5,681 nucleotides of DNA from Mucilaginibacter sp. (lineage in GTDB: Bacteria > Bacteroidota > Bacteroidia > Sphingobacteriales > Sphingobacteriaceae), in assembly GCA_025934475.1 (NCBI GenBank), contig JAICXZ010000243.1:1-5681 (forward strand), given 5' to 3'. Each line of letters opens with the position of its first letter. Within the stretch, counting starts at the first letter, position 1. This document shows, piece after piece, positions 1 through 5,489 of the stretch. The position numbers and the translations under genes are program-made. The notes under the pieces were generated by a model. That model worked only from the letters and a program-made list of their open reading frames with translations. It was not told the DNA's origin and did no database searches.

Positions 1-217
1 ATGTCCGGCAGACAACGTGTTTTCTATTATTAAATAAGTGTAAAATAGGATATGCTGATACGTGCATTCGGAGCGGAGGGTGCTCCTGCCTTAGCGGTCA
101 ATCACCTGGACATTTTAAATCTGTTTCAACGACATAATATGTTTGTGAGCCTGCAATCCCTGATGTGCGGGAATAATTTTACAGCGGGGCATTTTGCCGA
201 GGGCAGGCACCGCAAGT

Positions 218-251
218 TCCGGAGGGAGGAAAAGTATAATGGCCCTCCGGA
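218..251. repeat. perfect 9-bp inverted repeat (TCCGGAGGG / CCCTCCGGA)
   Basis: The arms are at 218-226 and 243-251 and are separated by 16 bases. The stem is GC-rich and perfectly paired, and is not followed by a T-run on either strand, so it is not a classic terminator. It could be an RNA hairpin or part of a mobile-element end. Confidence 0.5.
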
Positions 252-320
252 GACAAGCGGGCCTGGTAGCTCGGTGTGCTTACTCGTGTTGCGCCCAAAC
301 ATACCTGCTGGCGAGGCATT

Positions 321-342
321 TTCCGCAATAATATCTGCGGAA
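321..342. repeat. perfect 7-bp inverted repeat (TTCCGCA / TGCGGAA)
   Basis: The arms are at 321-327 and 336-342 with an 8-base AT-rich spacer. The left arm overlaps the end of the second copy of the GCGAGGCATTTT motif. No gene is convincingly adjacent, so the role is unknown. Confidence 0.4.
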
Positions 343-489
343 GGGAAACCCGGGAAACAGGTGCCGAATTATCCAATGCCTTTGAAGGCGGTATGAATAA
401 ACGCTCCCGCATTTACGGCAGCGATGGTGAGCAACTTTGTTTTTATCGTAGCTCATTATTTGGGGGTATTAATGTTTAATTCGGTTAGC

Positions 490-732
490 TTAAAGGCTAT
501 CCCAACTCACACTTTCATTTAGTAAACCACTGCCTCTTTCAGATAATTTAAAATTTCCCATATCAGTACGCGTAACCAATTGATTACTTACAGCAAAATC
601 AACGGCATTTATAATTCGCCATCCCTCCAGGGGTATATCAATAAGGCGGTTCTTACTGATGCAGTCAAGCAATAAAATAATGTCGTGTTTATCCATGGAT
701 AAAAATTTGGGAGTCAAGGTCCCTGGAAACAT
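490..732 (-). CDS. small hypothetical protein, possible winged-helix-like fold
   Basis: This is an 80-residue soluble protein I cannot name. Residues 13-28 (MDKHDIILLLDCISKN) look like an amphipathic helix. Residues 41-55 look like a second helix. The end, residues 59-80 (GNFKLSERGSGLLNE, then SVSWDSL), resembles the wing and last helix of small winged-helix proteins, where a 'y.LTekG..LL' pattern is common; that fold is inference only. The start at 732 is an ATG without a Shine-Dalgarno site, which is normal for Bacteroidetes. A second ATG at 694-696 (residue 13) is an equally possible start and begins right at the first helix. It lies 120 bp downstream of another minus-strand gene (853-1215), so the two could be co-transcribed. 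No terminator is evident after its TAA. A real but unassigned gene is likely because it reads as an ordered protein and no competing frame does. Confidence 0.55.
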   Translation of the reverse strand: MFPGTLTPKFLSMDKHDIILLLDCISKNRLIDIPLEGWRIINAVDFAVSNQLVTRTDMGNFKLSERGSGLLNESVSWDSL

Positions 733-852
733 AAAATCAGTTTTTTAGAATTCAAAACAACTATTCAGATACAGGCTTGCGCAAAACGGCATGGCCGGCC
801 CTGAAAAAGCACATTTAATTTTTAGCCCGATAAGGCGGATGGTGAATGGTGG

Positions 853-1215
853 TCAGATCCGGAAGATACAATTTAGGAGGTAGTAGTAATTGCAATAGGT
901 GAGCCGGGAAATTGGATGAACAATATTCCCGCAAAATAATTTCGCTGTGTGAAGATCAGCTTTATTAGATTGGTTCGGAACGTTAGCTAGGGAATGCTTA
1001 AATAACCGGTTATCCTCAATGGTCGACTTGTCGGCCCTTTGAATAACAAGATTATGACCGGTACTTTTTTTTAGAACAAAATGGTGGCCGCTTTCAATTC
1101 CGGCAGTAAGCTTCGGGACAAAGAAGAGATAGGTTGCCGTAATAAACAAATAGAACGCAGCTAAAATCAGCGCGCCAGGTTTTTTAGGGTTAAAACCTTG
1201 TTTACTAGGGTACAT
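853..1215 (-). CDS. hypothetical single-pass membrane protein
   Basis: The product has 120 residues. A basic N-terminus (MYPSKQGFNPKKPG) precedes one hydrophobic segment at about residues 14-34 (ALILAAFYLFITATYLFFV), which fits an uncleaved anchor or inefficient signal peptide. The following part is polar, with a lysine/serine-rich stretch (LKKSTGH, RADKSTIEDNRLFKHS). The end is unusual and aromatic: residues 105-120 read LTYCNYYYLLNCIFRI, with cysteines at 108 and 116 and a third at 95. I recall similar small proteins with this kind of tail in Mucilaginibacter and Pedobacter genomes, without an assigned function; this is memory, not a search. The ATG at 1213-1215 has no ribosome-binding site. 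The gene is divergent from the yaiO-like gene across a 293-bp gap, and precedes the 490-732 gene on the same strand. Confidence 0.6.
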   Translation of the reverse strand: MYPSKQGFNPKKPGALILAAFYLFITATYLFFVPKLTAGIESGHHFVLKKSTGHNLVIQRADKSTIEDNRLFKHSLANVPNQSNKADLHTAKLFCGNIVHPISRLTYCNYYYLLNCIFRI

Positions 1216-1299
1216 ATCGCATCTAAGATAGAAAAAAATTTAGCAATTTGTAAAATTTAAGTTACAGGTCAAACGTCGAAAATCCCAAAATCGCTCGAC

Positions 1300-1320
1300 A
1301 ATTTTCTCTTTAGGAAAATT
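1300..1320. repeat. perfect 7-bp inverted repeat (AATTTTC / GAAAATT)
   Basis: The arms 1300-1306 and 1314-1320 flank a 7-base spacer in the divergent intergenic region, 85 bp upstream of the minus-strand gene and about 190 bp upstream of the yaiO-like gene. AT-rich dyads like this can bind dimeric regulators, but nothing here identifies one and chance is possible in AT-rich DNA. Confidence 0.3.
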
Positions 1321-1456
1321 CTGTTGAAAGCCCGTGACCCGTTGGTTCTAATCCCAAAGGCGTTGATGAAGCGAGCTTTAATTCAACTCAAAATTTGCTT
1401 TGATAACCAGCATGTTGCCTGAAGAATATTAATTCAAATCAATTACAACTTGTAAC

Positions 1457-1487
1457 CTGCTTTTACCGTAAAAGCAGCTTTATAAAG
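1457..1487 (+). promoter_or_regulatory. 9-bp hairpin plus 10-bp palindrome ahead of the yaiO-like gene
   Basis: CTGCTTTTA (1457-1465) pairs perfectly with TAAAAGCAG (1469-1477) around a 3-base CCG loop. It is followed without a gap by the perfect palindrome CTTTATAAAG (1478-1487), ending 21 bases before the ATG at 1509. The position suggests a leader RNA hairpin or an operator for a dimeric regulator controlling the two-gene operon. It is not a good intrinsic terminator, because the T-tract after the stem is broken (CTTTATAAAG). I found no promoter hexamers matching the Bacteroidetes TTTG/TAnnTTTG pattern at convincing spacing, so the transcription start is unknown. Confidence 0.45.
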
Positions 1488-1508
1488 TAATGGCGTGACC
1501 CGCACAAT

Positions 1509-2756
1509 ATGAATTATAAGTTATTTTATTTTTTTATTTTTTTAGTCGCCGTTTCTGGTGCAGCCTATGCCCAAAACGGTGCTTCCTCGGACGAGTTGTT
1601 TCAAACGGCACGTCATGCTGCTTTTGATCAGAAGGATTATCCTAAAGCCATCAGCCTGAGCAAACAAGCCCTGGCCAAAAGTTCTGATTACTCTGATATC
1701 CGGGTCTTTTTGGGCCGCGTTTATACCTGGTCCGGCAAGCTGGATAGCGCCCGTGCGGCGTTTAACTATGTTCTAGACAAGCATCCTGATAACGATGATG
1801 CTTCTTTTGCTTTTGGCAGCCTGGAGTATTGGAACGATAACTCGGCTAAGGCACTGCAAATAACAAATGCCGGGTTAAAATTTCACCCTCAATCTAAGGA
1901 CCTGTTGCTGTTAAGAGCAAAAGTGTTGAACGACCTGAAACGCTACAGCGAAGCCAGCAACACGCTAGACACTTTAATTAAAGAAGATCCCGGAAACACA
2001 GACGCCCACGCACTTGCCGACAGAGTGCAAGACAATGCTAGTGTCAACAAAATTGGTGTTACCTACGACTACATACATTTCGATAAAGAATTTAACGCAC
2101 CATGGCAATTGGCCAGCCTGGAATACGGCCGCCAAACCAGTCTGGGTTCCATCATTGGCTACGTAAATTATGCTAATCGATTCAATACCAACGGCGTTCA
2201 ATATGAACTGGACGCTTATCCGCATATATCCAAAACATTTTATGCCTATGTGAGCGGGGCCTATTCGGACAATGTCGGCGTATTCCCTAAAACCAGGGCA
2301 GGGTTTTCGCTGTATGCAAATCTGCCTGCCAGCTTTGAGGCCGAAGCAGGATTCCGGTATTTGCATTTCACGGGAGATACATGGATGTATACCGCATCGA
2401 TAGGTAAGTATTACAAGAGCTTCTGGTTTAATTTCCGTACCTATCTCACGCCATCGAATAGTTCCATCTCGCAGTCTTATTCAGTACACGTTAGATATTA
2501 TACCGGTGGGGCAGATGATTACTTGTCATTGGGCGTAGGTACTGGTATTTCTCCGGACGACCCTCGGAACATAATCCTGCTCAATAATGGCAACAATTAT
2601 AAGTTGATGTCGAATAATGTTTCGCTGGCCTTCTGGCATACGTTCAAAAGGCGCAACGTTTTCTTTGTTACTGCAAGCCTCGATCACCAGGAATATAAAT
2701 TCCAGACCTGGGGCAATCAACTTGATCTCGGCATAGGCTATTTAAGGAGGTTTTAA
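1509..2756 (+). CDS. yaiO: YaiO-family TPR and beta-barrel outer membrane protein
   Basis: This is a 415-residue outer membrane protein. Residues 1-21 are a signal peptide with a hydrophobic core (LFYFFIFLVAV) and an AYA|QN cleavage site. Residues about 25-175 form roughly four TPR-like helical repeats (for example DYPKAISLSKQAL, KLDSARAAFNYVLDKHPDN, RYSEASNTLDTLIKEDPGN). From about residue 180 to the end the sequence alternates aromatic and polar residues in short strands, as in the YaiO-type beta-barrel (IGVTYDYIHFD, then LASLEYGRQT, YANRF, YPHISKTFYAYVSGAYSD, FRYLHF, YYKSFWFNFRTYLTPS). It finishes with phenylalanine (GIGYLRRF), the usual barrel-assembly signal. TPR followed by a barrel recalls polysaccharide-export porins such as PgaA and BcsC, although this barrel is smaller. 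E. coli yaiO sits beside a glycosyltransferase gene, yaiP. A role in surface-glycan export or modification is therefore inferred, not shown. The ATG has no Shine-Dalgarno site. It forms an operon with the gene starting at 2756. Confidence 0.88.
   Translation: MNYKLFYFFIFLVAVSGAAYAQNGASSDELFQTARHAAFDQKDYPKAISLSKQALAKSSDYSDIRVFLGRVYTWSGKLDSARAAFNYVLDKHPDNDDASFAFGSLEYWNDNSAKALQITNAGLKFHPQSKDLLLLRAKVLNDLKRYSEASNTLDTLIKEDPGNTDAHALADRVQDNASVNKIGVTYDYIHFDKEFNAPWQLASLEYGRQTSLGSIIGYVNYANRFNTNGVQYELDAYPHISKTFYAYVSGAYSDNVGVFPKTRAGFSLYANLPASFEAEAGFRYLHFTGDTWMYTASIGKYYKSFWFNFRTYLTPSNSSISQSYSVHVRYYTGGADDYLSLGVGTGISPDDPRNIILLNNGNNYKLMSNNVSLAFWHTFKRRNVFFVTASLDHQEYKFQTWGNQLDLGIGYLRRF
2744..2750 (+). promoter_or_regulatory. 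strong Shine-Dalgarno inside the end of yaiO, for the next gene
   Basis: AAGGAGG sits 5 bases before the ATG at 2756-2758, within the codons for the final LRRF of the yaiO-like gene. The stop TAA (2754-2756) and the ATG share one base. Such a site fixes the start of the second gene and indicates coupled translation. It stands out because the other starts in the window have no clear Shine-Dalgarno. Confidence 0.8.
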
Positions 2757-3922
2757 TGAGAAAGTACCAAAAAATATTATTGATGTATGTGCTTCCGGTC
2801 CTGATCCTGTTCCCCCTGATCATGTGGCTGATTTGGGTTTTTACACCCAAAACCAAACTGGTGGTGGCGATAGTAGACAAAACCGTTTTGGATCAGTCGG
2901 GCCAGGAGCATATTTCGCTCACCTGGATATTGAACCATAATCGATACACTAAAACTCCAACACAGGGTTACGACATCGCCAATGATTATTTTGGTTTCTT
3001 CCCAAAGGATAATGAAAAATTCAGGCTGAAAGGTTTGGAGCGATTCTCATCCGAACAATTAAAGCAATTGAGCAACGATGCCGATCTCACTTACTTTACC
3101 GATACGTACGGTATCTATAAGAACGAATGGTACAGCAAGCAAGCCAGCCTGGAACATTCCGGCATACTATATGGCGGGCTCAGTGCCCAGGATGTAGAAT
3201 TTATGCAGGATATGAAGGACCGGCATAAACTGATCATCACTGAATTTAACACCATAGGTTCGCCAACTAATGCCGATAACCGAAACAAATTCGAAAAAAT
3301 GTTCGGCATACACTGGACTGGCTGGACAGCAAGATACTTTGACAGCTTTGATACCACGGTAAACAAAGAGCTGCCCCACTGGCTTATTGGCAACTATAAA
3401 AAAGGACACGGACAAAAATGGCCATTCCACAAATCCGGCCTGGCATTTGTGAATGATGGCGGCGACGTAGTGATCCTGGAAGACAGTACGCATTTGAAGG
3501 ATCCGGTACCGCATATCATCACCTTCAAATACGGGCAAAAAGAACTTGGTTTGCCAGAAAGGATGAAATATCCATTCTGGTTTGACGTGATCACGCCTTC
3601 GCTTTCGGTCAATCATGCTGTATCAAGATTCGATCTTAACCTGAATGCCACTGGCGAGGCTGAGTTGAAGAAAAATGGAATACCCACTACGTTCCCGGCC
3701 ATTATCATGCACAAGGGACCGGATTACCAGTTCTACTATTTCTCAGGCGATTTTTGCGATAACCCCATCGGCTTATACACCTCATATTTCAGAGGCATCA
3801 GCAATTTCCGCTGGATGTTTTACAACAGCGATGATCCGGCCGAACGCAAGAGCTTTTTCTGGACGTTCTATCGCCCAATGATTGAACGGATTTTGAAGGA
3901 AGCTGCGGGCAAGAGCAAGTAA
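2756..3922 (+). CDS. inner-membrane-anchored protein of unknown function, YaiO operon partner
   Basis: The product has 388 residues. After a short basic tip (MRKYQK) there is one hydrophobic helix at about residues 8-29 (LLMYVLPVLILFPLIMWLIWVF) with no cleavage site, so the protein is probably anchored in the inner membrane with a large periplasmic domain. I do not recognise a catalogued family. The middle alternates strands and helices: ADLTYFTDTYGIY (109-121), GILYGGLSAQDVEFMQDM (136-153), KLIITEFNTIGSPT (158-171), then FEKMFGIHWTGWTARYFDS (179-197). This resembles the Rossmann-like glutamine-amidotransferase/DUF4350-type folds found in some glycan enzymes, but no catalytic Cys-His-Glu triad is evident and the comparison is inference. 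Later parts include LAFVNDGGDVVILED (229-243) and FYYFSGDFCDN (326-336). Overlap with the upstream gene implies a shared job, perhaps with YaiO in surface-polysaccharide handling. The start is fixed by AAGGAGG. No strong terminator follows the TAA. Confidence 0.85.
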   Translation: MRKYQKILLMYVLPVLILFPLIMWLIWVFTPKTKLVVAIVDKTVLDQSGQEHISLTWILNHNRYTKTPTQGYDIANDYFGFFPKDNEKFRLKGLERFSSEQLKQLSNDADLTYFTDTYGIYKNEWYSKQASLEHSGILYGGLSAQDVEFMQDMKDRHKLIITEFNTIGSPTNADNRNKFEKMFGIHWTGWTARYFDSFDTTVNKELPHWLIGNYKKGHGQKWPFHKSGLAFVNDGGDVVILEDSTHLKDPVPHIITFKYGQKELGLPERMKYPFWFDVITPSLSVNHAVSRFDLNLNATGEAELKKNGIPTTFPAIIMHKGPDYQFYYFSGDFCDNPIGLYTSYFRGISNFRWMFYNSDDPAERKSFFWTFYRPMIERILKEAAGKSK

Positions 3923-3927
3923 TTGAT

Positions 3928-3960
3928 ATTTCGAATGTCGGATTTTCGATTTCGGATTTA
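3928..3960. repeat. degenerate short direct repeats (TTTCGAAT / TCGGATTT units)
   Basis: Immediately after the operon's stop codon the sequence cycles through related units: TTTCGAATG, TCGGATTT, TCGATT, TCGGATTT. The 8-mer TCGGATTT occurs twice, 15 bases apart. I recall similar TTTCGGATTT-type low-complexity stretches after genes in related Bacteroidetes. It has no stem strong enough to act as a terminator. Confidence 0.45.
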
Positions 3961-3980
3961 TTTATCAATATCACTATACT

Positions 3981-4013
3981 CGTTTAAGAGTTAGCGCAGC
4001 GGACTCTTAAATG
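3981..4013. repeat. left flanking palindrome of the decayed transposase
   Basis: TTTAAGAGT (3983-3991) and ACTCTTAAA (4003-4011) form a perfect 9-bp stem, extended by a G-T and a C-G pair to 3981 and 4013. The 11-base loop contains AGCGCAGCG. Its reverse complement closely matches the palindrome at 4691-4718, so the two bracket the transposase as inverted copies, as expected of REP/BIME-like elements mobilised by RAYT proteins. Confidence 0.7.
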
Positions 4014-4029
4014 TAACGCAGTAAATGCA

Positions 4030-4040
4030 GCACTCTGTGC
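4030..4040. repeat. small hairpin between left palindrome and transposase stop
   Basis: GCAC (4030-4033) pairs with GTGC (4037-4040) around TCT, followed by GGG. It lies between the left palindrome and the transposase stop codon and may be a sub-terminal structure of the element. It is short, so chance is possible. Confidence 0.25.
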
Positions 4041-4058
4041 GGGTTAAGTGCAAGAATC

Positions 4059-4618
4059 TCAAACCAAAAGCTGAATTTCAATCAGTCCCTTTTCCTTTTT
4101 ATAATAATCAATGGCACTACTATACTTATAATCGGCAGGCTCCCAAACTAAACCCGCCCCTACCGGATTTTCATGCAAATAATCCAAACGCTAATCGATC
4201 ATTTCATTGGTTATAAGTTTGATAGGATGATTGTCCTGTTGCCAGAACTGATTCTGGTTATTATTACTGTTTTTGGAAGCGGCACGCTTGAACAACCATA
4301 GCATCCAATGTTTTCTGCTTTCCTGGGGATTGTATTGTCTTCAATAGCCCTAACAATCTTGCGACTGGTAAATTTATTTATATCCCGAATGATGTTTGAA
4401 AGATCGTTGCCTTGCGTAGCTGAAACGATCATGTGCACATGATTGGGCATAATAACCCAGGCGTGGACAATCAAGCCTTTATTGATTATGCTATATTTGA
4501 TGCTGTCGACTAATATTTCCTTGTAACATTCGCGGTTGAAGACATCAATCCACTCGATGACAGAAAATGTGATAAAGTGGGGGCGTTCGCTGTCCCCAAA
4601 GCGGTACCTGATTGCCAT
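4059..4618 (-). pseudogene. REP-associated tyrosine transposase (RAYT, Y1/HUH), frameshifted and nonsense
   Basis: The gene starts at ATG 4618 and its first 95 or so residues read normally: HFITFSV near residue 14, the HUH motif HVH at residues 60-62 in WVIMPNHVHMIV, then IIRDINKFTSRKIV. Near 4330-4333 one base is missing. The frame then continues as NPQESRKHWMLWLFKRAAS, QNQFWQQDNHPIKLITNEM and, after a TAG at 4191-4193 where relatives have Gln, RLDYLHENPVGAGLVWEP. It ends at TGA 4059-4061. The 560-base span plus one base gives 187 codons, a full-length size for this IS200-like/RAYT group. The catalytic tyrosine of YLHENPV (codon 4179-4181) lies beyond both lesions, so no active enzyme is expected. 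Stop-codon recoding is unlikely because the neighbouring 4857-5312 gene ends with TAG. RAYTs nick single-stranded DNA at REP-type hairpins, and matching palindromes flank this gene. Confidence 0.9.
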
Positions 4619-4690
4619 GTCGGTGAAAGATAGTGGTTATATTGAGAATTTTGGTTCTCTGCCGTATAGAGTGCTGATTTTACTGAATGA

Positions 4691-4718
4691 TTTAAGAGCG
4701 CTATGCTGAACTCTTAAA
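4691..4718. repeat. right flanking palindrome of the decayed transposase
   Basis: TTTAAGAG (4691-4698) pairs perfectly with CTCTTAAA (4711-4718) around a 12-base loop. Read on the minus strand it begins GTTTAAGAGTT and ends CTCTTAAAT, the same as the left palindrome read on the plus strand, with small differences in the loop. It lies 72 bases upstream of the transposase start. Confidence 0.7.
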
Positions 4719-4736
4719 CCAGTAGCGAGCGATTTC

Positions 4737-4756
4737 CATCGGGTTGAAACCCGGTG
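4737..4756. repeat. hairpin CATCGGGT-TGAA-ACCCGGTG
   Basis: An 8-bp stem (one T-G wobble) with a TGAA tetraloop sits 18 bases beyond the right palindrome. CGGGTT-GA-AACCCG hairpins followed by GTGTTAC recur near such palindromes in my memory of related genomes, so this may belong to the same composite repeat. It has no T-run, so it is unlikely to be a terminator. Confidence 0.5.
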
Positions 4757-4800
4757 TTACAAAATAAGTCGAGCACATGGCTCTTAGTCATCCAACTTTT

Positions 4801-4848
4801 TGTCATTCTGAACGAGCCGGCCTGTGAGGGCGAAGTGAAGAATCTTAT
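4801..4848. repeat. interspersed repeat of the TGTCATTCTGAACGA...GAAGTGAAGAATCTT type
   Basis: The outer parts, TGTCATTCTGAACGA and CGAAGTGAAGAATCTT, match a widely dispersed bacterial intergenic repeat. ATTCT (4805-4809) and AGAAT (4839-4843) are complementary, so it can fold. Between them is an insertion-like core, GCCGGCCTGTGAGGG. It begins 8 bases beyond the stop codon of the minus-strand gene at 4857, where its hairpin could affect that transcript's 3' end. Confidence 0.6.
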
Positions 4849-4856
4849 TGAAGCGA

Positions 4857-5312
4857 CTACTCGTGTCCTTTATGTACGCTGTCTTGCTGGATCCTAACCA
4901 GTTTCCAATTACCGCCAATTTTTTTCATAGTACAGGTTAAATACAACGTATCGCTGGCATTCAACTCAATTTGGAAGACAGCGTTTTTCATCGGTTTTGC
5001 AGGCATACTGTCTGTGTTGTACGAATAAGAACTAAAGCCTCCAATTTTGTTTTTTATAAATTGACTCTTATGCAATTGGTCAACTCCTTGTTCAAAATAA
5101 TCAGGCTCATGCGCGGTGATATAAACAAAAAGAAACAGTCCAAATACAATAACTCCGATTACTATCAAGAATTTCTTTGAAAAGGTTTCCAGGATCTTAC
5201 CTGTAAGAACGTAATTTACGAAATAATACCACGCAGACCTATACAACCTATAGCTTGCTATTATCATGCAAACGACAAGTACAAGAAGAAGGATAAAAAT
5301 GATTATGGACAT
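4857..5312 (-). CDS. hypothetical two-helix membrane protein with C-terminal periplasmic domain
   Basis: The product has 151 residues when started at ATG 5310-5312. A TTG at 5328-5330 would add six residues (QKTIS region); I prefer the ATG because it places the first helix at the N-terminus. Helix 1 is about residues 2-20 (IIIFILLLVLVVCMIIAS) and helix 2 about 48-66 (FLIVIGVIVFGLFLFVYIT). The connecting loop is rich in Arg/Lys (R22, R25, K39, K46, K47), so by the positive-inside rule it is cytoplasmic and residues 70-151 are periplasmic. That domain (helix DYFEQGVDQLHKSQFIKN, then strands AVFQIELNASDTLYLT, TMKKIGGNWKLVRIQQD) has the look of a small alpha+beta domain such as those in Coa1- or NTF2-like proteins, but I cannot assign a family. 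The stop is TAG at 4857-4859. A dispersed repeat follows directly. No clear Shine-Dalgarno is present; AGAAGA lies about 9 bases upstream. Confidence 0.7.
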   Translation of the reverse strand: MSIIIFILLLVLVVCMIIASYRLYRSAWYYFVNYVLTGKILETFSKKFLIVIGVIVFGLFLFVYITAHEPDYFEQGVDQLHKSQFIKNKIGGFSSYSYNTDSMPAKPMKNAVFQIELNASDTLYLTCTMKKIGGNWKLVRIQQDSVHKGHE

Positions 5313-5377
5313 CGATATGGTCTTCTGCAAATATACTTGCCGGTAACAACACGGGCAAGGGCAACGGTATTAAGACA

Positions 5378-5445
5378 ATGTTCCGTAGGAACATCTGGTC
5401 GGTAGTAGAAACAATCCAAATATAATTTTACGTTCCGTAGGAACG
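5378..5445. repeat. paired GTTCCGTAGGAAC palindromes (interspersed repeat unit)
   Basis: ATGTTCC-GTA-GGAACAT (5378-5394, 7-bp stem) and CGTTCC-GTA-GGAACG (5431-5445, 6-bp stem) share the 13-mer GTTCCGTAGGAAC, with copies starting 52 bases apart. The spacer is AT-rich. The pair looks like one repeat unit of a kind I recall as common in Sphingobacteriaceae intergenic DNA. It lies in the 252-bp gap between two minus-strand genes, upstream of the 4857-5312 gene, so it would lie upstream of or within that gene's leader. Confidence 0.65.
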
Positions 5446-5489
5446 AGTGGTGATGTTCAGGGGAGTTATGGGCATTCCTTCCCAATAAA

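Larger units (their letters stand above)
1..489. other. region without a confident gene; possible mobile-element remnant
   Basis: Open frames exist on both strands here (for example 52-396 plus, 276-479 plus and 179-412 minus). They overlap one another, none has recognisable domains, and none stands out by codon use, so I do not call them genes. The first 37 bases could be the tail of an upstream plus-strand gene: frame 2 reads CPADNVFSIIK then TAA at 35-37, but this is too short to be sure. What is visible is structure: a perfect 9-bp inverted repeat (218-226 with 243-251), a 7-bp one (321-327 with 336-342), and a short motif GCG(G/A)GGCATTTT at 184-195 and 311-322 with a looser copy at 167-180. 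The frame ending at 477-479 has a protein-like C-terminal half (AELSNAFEGGMNKRSRIYG), which could be a decayed coding fragment. Confidence 0.4.

Noticed and set aside
52..396. 114-residue open frame on the plus strand
   Set aside because: It has no recognisable domain, is rich in Gly/Pro with scattered basic residues, and overlaps equally long open frames on both strands. There is nothing to prefer it as a gene.
179..412. 77-residue open frame on the minus strand
   Set aside because: It has low-complexity Pro/Arg/Ser composition typical of antisense shadows in GC-richer DNA, and no start context or partner gene.
1328..1365. tRNA-like T-arm (TTGGTTCTAATCCCAA), possibly a tRNA remnant or attachment site
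   Set aside because: The T-stem has mismatches at two of five positions, no acceptor or anticodon arm can be found upstream, and no direct repeat elsewhere in the window supports an attachment site.
1974..2366. 130-residue open frame on the minus strand inside yaiO
   Set aside because: It lies wholly within the well-supported YaiO reading frame and has no domain features of its own.
3167..3616. 149-residue open frame on the minus strand
   Set aside because: It is antisense to the membrane-anchored operon protein and overlaps two other antisense frames. The plus-strand gene has a strong ribosome site and protein-like sequence.
4025..4216. 63-residue open frame on the plus strand
   Set aside because: It is antisense to the decayed RAYT transposase, whose conserved motifs are clear on the other strand.
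3981..4756. CRISPR-like array of repeats
   Set aside because: The palindromes are inverted, separated by a transposase gene, and not regularly spaced with unique spacers.
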